NCBI GenBank assembly: GCA_015490395.1
Contig: WFXX01000070.1
Location: 1 to 6,620 of the forward strand
Reading direction: 5' to 3'
From: Gammaproteobacteria bacterium
GTDB taxonomy: Bacteria; Pseudomonadota; Gammaproteobacteria; DRLM01
Length of the DNA stretch: 6,620 bases
Under the pieces are notes generated by a model. The model was not told the origin of the DNA. It worked only from the letters and a program-made list of their open reading frames with translations, and did no database searches. Below are positions 1-6,620 of this stretch, one piece after another (position 1 is the first letter of the stretch; each line of letters opens with the position of its first letter). The translations under genes were made by a program, and so were the position numbers.

Positions 1-383
1 CGGTCATCGCCCTGGGGGTGGCGGTGGGCCTGGCGGTAGGGGCCTGGCGGCTGGTGGCCGGGGTGCCCTTGGCCTGGCTGATGGTGCCGGGCTACCTGCT
101 GCTGCTGCTCCAGACCTGGCGAGCGCCGCGGCTCATCGTGCCCATCGCCTACGACGCCGGGGGGGTCACCACCTCCGTGGTCACCGTGCCCCTGGTCACC
201 GCCCTGGGGTTGGGGCTGGCCAACGCCCTCCCCGGGCGCAGCCCGCTGGCGGAGGGCTTCGGGCTGGTGGCCTGCGCCTCCCTGTTCCCCATCGCCGCGG
301 TGCTGGCCTACGCCCAGATCGCCGAGTGGCGGGCCCGCCGCGCGGCCCGGGGCAGGGGGGAGGCGCATCCGGGCGGACGCTGA
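1..383 (+). CDS. DUF1538 family membrane protein, C-terminal part (5' end outside window)
   Basis: The reading frame is open from the left edge (first full codon at position 3) to TGA at 381-383, so about 126 C-terminal residues are visible. It contains hydrophobic segments rich in Leu, Val and Ala, then the stretch AYDAGGVTTSVVTVPLV (Tyr codon at 150), a helix ALGLGLANAL, and FGLVACASLFPIAAVLAY near the end. The YDAGGVTT block followed by a glycine-rich helix and an FGL..AS..PI segment is what I recognise as DUF1538. The protein ends in a short Arg-rich cytoplasmic-looking tail. DUF1538 proteins are polytopic inner-membrane proteins. To my recollection, a pair from Halomonas (UmpA/UmpB) was reported as a two-component Na+/H+ antiporter, which suggests cation transport here. 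The gene lies 31 nt upstream of a PII-like gene and is probably co-transcribed with it. A GTG at 18 is only an internal codon. The family call is fairly secure; the transport function is inferred. Confidence 0.8.
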   Translation, partial: VIALGVAVGLAVGAWRLVAGVPLAWLMVPGYLLLLLQTWRAPRLIVPIAYDAGGVTTSVVTVPLVTALGLGLANALPGRSPLAEGFGLVACASLFPIAAVLAYAQIAEWRARRAARGRGEAHPGGR

Positions 384-398
384 GGGTGAGGGATAGCG

Positions 399-404
399 AG
401 GAGG
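399..404 (+). promoter_or_regulatory. Ribosome binding site of the PII-like gene
   Basis: AGGAGG lies 10 nt upstream of the ATG at 415 and supports that start. The spacer contains GGGG-AAGT-CCCC (403-414), a short G/C hairpin whose 5' arm includes the last two bases of the Shine-Dalgarno sequence and whose 3' arm abuts the start codon. Confidence 0.7.
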
Positions 405-414
405 GGAAGTCCCC

Positions 415-765
415 ATGCACTTCAAGCTGCTGATCGCGCTGGTGGAGGAGGACAAGACGGACGCAGTGCTGCACGCGGCCCGGGAGGCCGGGGCCACAGG
501 AGCCACCGTCATCAGTCAGGCCCGAGGCGAGGGGCTGCTCAAGCCCAAGACCTTCCTGGGCCTGGCCCTGGCCGCGCCCCGGGATGTGGTCCTGCTCCTG
601 GTGGAGGAGCACATGGCCCGCAACATCCTCGAGACCATCAACGAGGTGGGCGGCTTCGACAGCCGGCCCGGGGCAGGCATCGCCTTCCAGATCGATGTCG
701 AGGACGCGGTGGGGGTGGCCCACCAGGTCCAGGAGCTCAGGCCCAAGGTGGAGGAGGAGCTATGA
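415..765 (+). CDS. PII-like (GlnB-fold) signalling protein associated with DUF1538
   Basis: This is a 116-residue protein, the usual size of a PII protein. It starts MHFKLLIALVEEDKTDAVLHAAREAGA, with a first beta strand and helix as in GlnB. It continues with GATGATVISQARGEG (about 27-40), equivalent to the strand leading into the T-loop. The T-loop region (about 37-56, LLKPKTFLGLALAAPRD) lacks the tyrosine uridylylated in GlnB/GlnK and does not match the canonical T-loop. The C-terminal half has a VVLLLVEEHMARNILETI helix, then GFDSRPGAGIAFQIDVEDAVGV in place of the standard TGKIGDGKIFV B-loop. By family knowledge, PII-like trimers bind nucleotides and often regulate a neighbouring membrane transporter, as in AmtB-GlnK and SbtA-SbtB. 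Here the likely partner is the upstream DUF1538 protein. The poly-Glu C-terminus (KVEEEL) is encoded over the ribosome binding site of the next gene. The fold is fairly certain; ligand and partner are inferred. Confidence 0.82.
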   Translation: MHFKLLIALVEEDKTDAVLHAAREAGATGATVISQARGEGLLKPKTFLGLALAAPRDVVLLLVEEHMARNILETINEVGGFDSRPGAGIAFQIDVEDAVGVAHQVQELRPKVEEEL

Positions 766-1172
766 GCGGGCGACGCGTCATACGGGTGCGGGACGTGATG
801 AAGCACCAGTTCGACATGGTGGACGGCATGACCACCGTGCGCGAGGCCCTGGAGCGGATGCAGCACGTGGAGACCAAGGCCCTCATCGTGGCCAAGCGGC
901 ACCCCGACGACGAGTACGGCATGGTGCTGCTGTCTGACATCGCCCGCCAGGTCCTGGCCAAGGACCGGGCCCCGGAGCGGGTGAACATCTACGAGATCAT
1001 GAGCAAGCCGGTGATCAGCGTGCACCCGGACATGGACATCCGCTACTGCGCCCGGCTCTTCGAGCGCTTCGACCTGTCCCGGGCGCCGGTCATCGAGTAC
1101 GGGGAGGTCATCGGCATGGTGAGCTTCACGGACATGGTCCTGCGGGGGATGCTCCGGCTGCGGGAGGGCTGA
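762..1172 (+). CDS. Two-CBS-domain protein
   Basis: This 136-residue soluble protein consists almost entirely of a Bateman module. CBS1 spans about residues 8-65 (VRDVMKHQF..., TTVREALERMQ, ALIV, GMVLLSDIAR). CBS2 spans about 74-133 (IYEIMSKPVISVHPDMDIRYCARLFERFDLSRAPVI, then GEVIGMVSFTDMVLR). The D(V/I)M-type openings and the G.(V/I)..(S/T)D(I/M) closings are standard CBS signatures. The ATG at 762 overlaps the preceding TGA (ATGA), with AGGAGG at 752-757 just upstream, so translation is probably coupled to the PII-like gene. CBS pairs bind adenine nucleotides such as AMP, ATP or c-di-AMP and commonly gate transporters, channels or enzymes. No output domain is attached, so this is presumably a trans-acting sensor for the DUF1538 transporter or for the PII-like partner. 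The domain call is firm; ligand and target are unknown. Confidence 0.88.
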   Translation: MSGRRVIRVRDVMKHQFDMVDGMTTVREALERMQHVETKALIVAKRHPDDEYGMVLLSDIARQVLAKDRAPERVNIYEIMSKPVISVHPDMDIRYCARLFERFDLSRAPVIEYGEVIGMVSFTDMVLRGMLRLREG

Positions 1173-1180
1173 GGGGCAGG

Positions 1181-1209
1181 GTTGAAAGGGACGGGGGCAC
1201 GCCCCATCT
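1181..1209 (+). promoter_or_regulatory. Sigma32 (RpoH) heat-shock promoter of clpB
   Basis: The -35 element GTTGAAA (1181-1187; consensus CTTGAAA, one mismatch) is separated by 14 nt from the -10 element CCCCATCT (1202-1209; consensus CCCCATNT, all matching). Spacing is in the range known for RpoH promoters. It sits between the CBS gene stop and clpB, which is a classical RpoH target. The predicted transcript start is about 1215-1217, leaving a leader of roughly 60 nt. Confidence 0.88.
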
Positions 1210-1261
1210 TGTGGGAGCGCGCATCCAGCGGGGGGCGCGCAAGCGGCCCCCGGCCCTGTCT

Positions 1262-1266
1262 GGAGG
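1262..1266 (+). promoter_or_regulatory. Ribosome binding site deciding the clpB start
   Basis: GGAGG lies 10 nt before the ATG at 1277 (MRMDKLTSRFQ) and 16 nt before the in-frame ATG at 1283. It therefore favours 1277, which also matches the MRLDRLTNKFQ start of E. coli ClpB. Confidence 0.75.
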
Positions 1267-1276
1267 TTTCCGACCC

Positions 1277-3871
<2,595 letters not shown>

Positions 3872-3883
3872 GCCTCCGGGGCG

Positions 3884-3897
3884 TGGGGGAGACCCCA
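3884..3897 (+). terminator. Weak hairpin after clpB, possible terminator
   Basis: TGGGG-GAGA-CCCCA forms a 5-bp stem with a GNRA-type tetraloop, starting 12 nt after the clpB stop. No T-run follows, so it is not a standard intrinsic terminator. It may slow RNA polymerase or protect the 3' end of the clpB mRNA. This is the only candidate terminator structure in the gap. Confidence 0.3.
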
Positions 3898-3902
3898 GGC
3901 CC

Positions 3903-3932
3903 TTGGGCGCCGGTGCCGGGATGGGCTAGGAT
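3903..3932 (+). promoter_or_regulatory. Possible sigma70-type promoter for the antiporter gene
   Basis: TTGGGC (3903-3908), an 18-nt spacer and TAGGAT (3927-3932) make a weak -35/-10 pair (3/6 and 4/6 to consensus), about 40 nt upstream of the GTG at 3972. It fits the gap between clpB and the antiporter, but such matches arise by chance. Read-through from clpB is the alternative. Confidence 0.3.
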
Positions 3933-3971
3933 GGCCCGCCGGCCCGGAAGGCTGCGAGGAGAGGAGGGCGC

Positions 3972-4982
3972 GTGCTCGACCTGCTGCTTATGCTAGGGCT
4001 GCTGCTGGTGATCCTGGCGGCGGCCCAGATCTTCGTCAACGCCTTGGAACACCTGGGGGATCGGTTGCGCATCTCCGAGGGCGTGACCGGCTCCCTCTTC
4101 GCCGCCGTGGGCACGGCCATGCCGGAGTCGGTGGTGCCCCTGCTGGCCCTCTTCGCCGGAACGGCGGACCAGGCCGTCAACGAGGAGATCGGGGTGGGGG
4201 CCATCCTGGGCGCGCCCCTGATGCTGGTCACCCTGGCCATGGGCATCTTGGCCCTGGTGGCCGGCTGGCGCCGCGGCTGGACGGCACCCTTCCACCCGGA
4301 GCCTACCGGCCTGCGTCGGGATCTGGACGCCTTTCTCCTGGCTTTTACCGCCGCGGCCCTGGCCATGGCCGTGCCTCACTCGGCCGAGCTGTTGCGGGTG
4401 CTCTTGGCCATGGGGCTGGCGGTGGGTTACTTCGTGTACGTGCTGGCCACCCTCCGGGCCTCGGAGCGCCTGGTGGCGGACGGTCACGGCACCGAGGCCG
4501 AGCGGCCCCTGCTGCTGACCCGCTTGGGCTTGCCTGACCACTGGGGGACCATCTTGGCCCAGCTCGTCCTGGGGCTGGCGCTGCTGATCGCAGGGGCCAA
4601 GGGCTTCGTGCACGAGGTGGAGCAGGTGGCCTCCATGCTGGGGGTTTCAGCGCTGCTGGTCTCCCTGGTGCTGGCGCCGGTGGCCACGGAGCTCCCGGAA
4701 AAGGTCAACAGCGTGCTCTGGATCCGCCAAGGCAAGGATACCTTGGCCTTCGGCAATCTCACCGGGGCCATGGTCTTCCAGGGCACCCTTTTGCCTGCGG
4801 TGGGCATCCTGATGACGCCGTGGGATCCCCGTCTGGAGGCGGTGCTGGGGATCGGGCTGTCCTTGCTGGGGACGGCCTGGCTGCGCTGGTGCCTGGCCCG
4901 CGGCGGGCTGCGGGTCTGGCAGCTCCTGCTCAATGGGGCCCTGTATCCGCTCTACTTGGTGGGGACGCTACTCAGCGGATGA
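3972..4982 (+). CDS. CaCA-superfamily cation antiporter (sodium/calcium exchanger-like)
   Basis: This is a 336-residue inner-membrane protein with about ten hydrophobic segments in two halves, as in CaCA exchangers. The alpha-1 repeat is SEGVTGSLFAAVGTAMPES (about 35-53) followed by IGVGAILGAPLMLV (73-86). The alpha-2 repeat is LAPVATELPEKVNS (234-247) followed by FGNLTGAMVFQGTL (260-273). A hydrophilic loop at about 162-190 separates the halves. Acidic residues equivalent to the ion-binding glutamates are present (Glu52, Glu243, plus Glu240). The usual GN..GSN(I/L)FN second halves are altered: alpha-1 has lost both polar positions and alpha-2 keeps only Asn262. The protein probably exchanges Na+ or H+ for Ca2+ or another cation, and the altered site makes the substrate uncertain. 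The GTG start is favoured by AGGAG at 3957-3961 and AGGAGG at 3962-3967; an ATG at 3990 is the alternative. The 3' end overlaps the convergent transpeptidase gene by 11 nt. Confidence 0.87.
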   Translation: MLDLLLMLGLLLVILAAAQIFVNALEHLGDRLRISEGVTGSLFAAVGTAMPESVVPLLALFAGTADQAVNEEIGVGAILGAPLMLVTLAMGILALVAGWRRGWTAPFHPEPTGLRRDLDAFLLAFTAAALAMAVPHSAELLRVLLAMGLAVGYFVYVLATLRASERLVADGHGTEAERPLLLTRLGLPDHWGTILAQLVLGLALLIAGAKGFVHEVEQVASMLGVSALLVSLVLAPVATELPEKVNSVLWIRQGKDTLAFGNLTGAMVFQGTLLPAVGILMTPWDPRLEAVLGIGLSLLGTAWLRWCLARGGLRVWQLLLNGALYPLYLVGTLLSG

Positions 4983-5592
4983 GCACCCGGGTGCCCACGC
5001 GCACCCAGTGGGCGAGCTCCTCGATCTCCTCGTTGGTCAGGGCGATGCAACCCTGGGTCCAGTTGAAGCGGGCATGGATGAGAGGGTCTCCCCGCCCCAG
5101 GCCGTGGATGCCCAGGTAGCCTCCCAGGGCCGTGCCCTGGGGAGGTACCCTGCCCTCGGCCAGGGCGCGCCGGATGGCCTCGTAGGTGGCGCGGTCGATG
5201 AGCCCCCGCGCCAGGGCCTCCCGGGCCAGCTCGGCATTGGGGTAGTCAAAGCCGAAGAAGATGTGGAAGCGGCTCTTGCGGTTGATCCAGGCGATGTGGT
5301 ACTCCCCGAGCGGTGTGGTGCCATCGCCCCGGCGGCGCAGGCGGGCCACGCCTCCCCGGCCCAGGGCGATGTTGCGGAAGACCCGGCGGGGGCGTCCGTC
5401 CTGCATCACCGCCAGGGTGTGGGTCTGGGTATCCACCAGGATCCAGGGCTCACGGTCCCCGGCGGAAGCGCCTGCCGGCGCGGGCGCCAGGAGGGCTAGG
5501 AGGGCTAAGAGGGCCGGGAGGGTCCACGGGACCGAGCCCGCCGCTGGGGCAGCGACGCGGGCGGACATTGGCCTCGGGGTGGGGGCTGCCAT
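4972..5592 (-). CDS. Secreted L,D-transpeptidase (YkuD domain, WTQGC-type)
   Basis: This 206-residue protein has an N-terminal signal peptide: a hydrophobic core at about 24-38 (TLPALLALLALLAP) and a likely cleavage after AGASA (residue 44). The YkuD domain runs from EPWILVDTQTHTLAVMQDG (48-66) through RRGDGTTPLGEYHI (87-100), LGIHGLG (160-166, His163) and FNWTQGCIALTNEEIEEL (176-193) with nucleophile Cys182. By family knowledge, these enzymes make 3-3 peptidoglycan cross-links, or attach proteins to diaminopimelate, in the periplasm. The usual (S/T)HGC motif is TQGC here. The W-T-x-G-C form is a recognised subfamily, so it is not read as inactivation. No LysM or other wall-binding domain is present. 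The ATG at 5592 has a moderate AGGA upstream; ATG at 5568, preceded by GAGG, is an equally credible start and leaves a 36-residue signal peptide. It is divergent from a second L,D-transpeptidase and convergent with the antiporter. Confidence 0.9.
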   Translation of the reverse strand: MAAPTPRPMSARVAAPAAGSVPWTLPALLALLALLAPAPAGASAGDREPWILVDTQTHTLAVMQDGRPRRVFRNIALGRGGVARLRRRGDGTTPLGEYHIAWINRKSRFHIFFGFDYPNAELAREALARGLIDRATYEAIRRALAEGRVPPQGTALGGYLGIHGLGRGDPLIHARFNWTQGCIALTNEEIEELAHWVRVGTRVLIR

Positions 5593-6620
5593 GCCGATGA
5601 GCGTCCTGGCCGGTGCGGGTCCCCGGTGTCCCGTCCTAGCCGCCTCGCGGCGATCTAGGACTCTCTCCCAGTATATCGGCCCGCTATGGGGGTGCCTTGA
5701 GCGTTGGCGGGCGGCGGCCGGGGCCGTGCTGCTCCTGTTGGCCGGGGGCGCCGGGGCGGCTACCTATCCCATGCCCCCACCGGGTGAAGACCTGGTGGGG
5801 GAGCTGGGCGTGGCGGTGGTGGCCCCGGGCGAGACCTTGCTGGACATCGCCCGCCGTCATGGCCTGGGTTTGGAGGAGCTCAAGGCAGCCAACCCCGGGG
5901 TGGACCCCTGGTTGCCGGAGCCTGGCCGTCGCATCCTGCTCCCGACCCGCTACGTCCTCCCTCCTGGCCCCCGCGAGGGGATCGTGGTCAACCTCCCCGA
6001 GCTGCGTCTCTACTACTTCCCGCCCCCGGGCCCCGACGGGCGCCGGGTGGTGGAGACCTATCCCCTGGGGATCGGGGCCGAGGGACGAAGCATCCCCTTG
6101 GGGCGGACCCGCATCGTGGCCAAGCGGCGCGATCCCCCCTGGGTGGTGCCGGCCTCCATCCGGGAGGAACATGCCCGCGAGGGCAATCCCCTCCCTCCGG
6201 TGGTGCCCCCGGGGCCCGATAACCCCCTCGGCCGTTTCGCCCTGCGGCTGGGCTTTCCCGGCTACCTGATCCACGGCACCCACCGGCCCTTCAGCGTAGG
6301 GATGCGGGTCAGCCACGGTTGCCTGCGGCTCTACCCGGAGGACATCGAGCGCCTCTACGCTCGGGTGCCGGTGGGGACCCCGGTGCGGATCGAGAACCGG
6401 CCGGTGAAGGTGGGCTGGTCCGGCGGGATGCTGCACGTGGAGGCCCACCCTCCCCTGGAGGAGGATCGGCGTCGTGGACGGAGCTTGACCCCGCTGGTCC
6501 GGGCGGTGTTGCGTCTGGTGCAGGACGCGATCCCGGAGGTGTTTTGGGAGGAGGCCCTAGAAGTGGTGCGGGCGGCCCGAGGCATCCCCCAGGCCCTTCC
6601 CTCCAGCCACGGCCTGCGTC
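5591..6620 (+). CDS. LysM-domain L,D-transpeptidase (ErfK/YbiS/YcfS/YnhG type), 3' end outside window
   Basis: One frame stays open to the right edge. It encodes a signal-peptide-like segment (LERWRAAAGAVLLLLAGGAGAA, about 5696-5761). A LysM domain follows (about 5810-5950: VVAPGETLLDIARRHGL, LKAANPGVDPWLP, GRRILLP). Next is a YkuD catalytic domain (about 5981-6400: GIVVNLPELRLYYF, YPLGIG, IPLGRTRIV, YLIHGTH with His at 6272-6274, RVSHGCLRLYPEDI with nucleophile Cys at 6320-6322). The C-terminal extension (VEAHPPLEED..., ending near ARGIPQALP) is typical of the ErfK/YcfS group. E. coli relatives attach Braun lipoprotein to peptidoglycan or make 3-3 cross-links; which applies here cannot be told. 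The start is uncertain. The ATG at 5591 (GGGGTG at 5576-5581 upstream) gives an atypically long N-terminus with poor codon bias; ATG 5597 and GTG 5726 are alternatives. A one-base change in the G-run at 5688-5692 would put ATG 5686 in frame. Gene identity is firm; the 5' boundary is not. Confidence 0.88.
   Translation, partial: MPMSVLAGAGPRCPVLAASRRSRTLSQYIGPLWGCLERWRAAAGAVLLLLAGGAGAATYPMPPPGEDLVGELGVAVVAPGETLLDIARRHGLGLEELKAANPGVDPWLPEPGRRILLPTRYVLPPGPREGIVVNLPELRLYYFPPPGPDGRRVVETYPLGIGAEGRSIPLGRTRIVAKRRDPPWVVPASIREEHAREGNPLPPVVPPGPDNPLGRFALRLGFPGYLIHGTHRPFSVGMRVSHGCLRLYPEDIERLYARVPVGTPVRIENRPVKVGWSGGMLHVEAHPPLEEDRRRGRSLTPLVRAVLRLVQDAIPEVFWEEALEVVRAARGIPQALPSSHGLR
5633..5661. repeat. Inverted repeat between the divergent L,D-transpeptidase genes
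   Basis: Perfect 7-bp arms GTCCTAG (5633-5639) and CTAGGAC (5655-5661) enclose a second 4-bp stem, CGCC (5641-5644) with GGCG (5649-5652), and a TCGC loop. The two stems are separated by a 1x2 internal loop. It could be a protein-binding operator for the divergent pair, or an RNA hairpin at the very 5' end of the leftward transcript. There is no T-run on either side, so a terminator is unlikely. Confidence 0.6.
5670..5675 (-). promoter_or_regulatory. Possible -10 element of the leftward L,D-transpeptidase
   Basis: Reading leftward, the sequence is TATACT (5/6 to TATAAT), in one of the few A/T-rich spots of this region. The -35 candidate at 17-nt spacing is only AAGGCA (3/6). A start at about 5663 would place the inverted repeat at the very 5' end of the transcript. 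Confidence 0.3.

Noticed and set aside
18..383. GTG at 18 as the true start of the first gene
   Set aside because: The frame is open upstream to the window edge, there is no ribosome binding site, and the visible part matches only the C-terminal end of DUF1538.
1193..1205. GGGG-GCACG-CCCC as a terminator of the CBS operon
   Set aside because: The stem is only 4 bp, no T-run follows, and the 3' arm is part of the RpoH -10 element.
1211..1276. Upstream in-frame GTG as clpB start, adding 22 residues
   Set aside because: The extra residues are Arg/Gly-rich and absent from ClpB, no ribosome binding site precedes it, and it lies upstream of the predicted transcript start (about 1215-1217).
3993..4613. 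206-codon minus-strand frame across the antiporter gene
   Set aside because: His/Gln/Gly-rich translation without a domain, fully opposite a well-recognised membrane protein; a compositional shadow.
5688..5692. G-run as a phase-variation (slipped-strand) switch for the LysM transpeptidase
   Set aside because: Five Gs is too short for typical contingency loci; an assembly or annotation problem is the simpler explanation.
5697..6269. TTG-started plus-strand frame at the beginning of the LysM transpeptidase
   Set aside because: It is in a different frame from the clear signal peptide-LysM-YkuD reading, and its Trp/Pro/Ser/Arg-rich translation shows no domain.
5684..6448. 254-codon minus-strand frame opposite the LysM transpeptidase
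   Set aside because: Its translation is His/Pro/Gly/Gln-rich and without a domain, opposite conserved SHGC-containing coding sequence.

Overview
The window is about 70% GC by eye, has very strong third-position G/C bias, and carries tightly packed bacterial genes. The ClpB protein lines up residue for residue with E. coli ClpB (a constant +1 offset at every motif checked). Together with a sigma32-type heat-shock promoter and two periplasmic L,D-transpeptidases, this points to a Gram-negative, probably a high-GC gammaproteobacterium. An Ectothiorhodospiraceae/Chromatiales-like lineage is a guess, not a demonstration. I see no insertion sequences, tRNAs, rRNAs or CRISPR arrays.

Layout. (1) Positions 1-1172, + strand: an apparent operon. 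It holds the C-terminal end of a DUF1538 membrane protein, a small PII-like protein lacking the classical T-loop tyrosine, and a two-CBS-domain protein whose start overlaps the PII-like stop (ATGA). This looks like a membrane transporter with one or two nucleotide-sensing regulators, and it is the least characterised unit here. (2) Positions 1173-3871: a heat-shock promoter (GTTGAAA, 14 nt, CCCCATCT) followed by clpB, a complete 864-residue disaggregase. (3) Positions 3872-3971: a short gap with a possible weak hairpin and promoter. (4) Positions 3972-4982: a 336-residue cation antiporter of the Na+/Ca2+ exchanger (CaCA) superfamily, with one degenerate alpha repeat. (5) Positions 4972-5592, - strand: a secreted L,D-transpeptidase with a WTQGC active-site motif, whose last 11 bases overlap the antiporter end tail to tail. 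(6) From about position 5591 to the right edge, + strand: a second, divergently oriented L,D-transpeptidase with a LysM domain and the classical SHGC motif, cut off by the window end.

How the genes fit together. Two ion-transport genes flank clpB, and a divergent pair of cell-wall cross-linking enzymes follows. A general theme of envelope, ion and protein stress is plausible but is inference only. The 5592-5700 interval between the two transpeptidases contains an inverted repeat with 7-bp perfect arms (GTCCTAG/CTAGGAC). The rightward transpeptidase has no conventional start codon directly before its signal-peptide-like segment, so that region deserves inspection.
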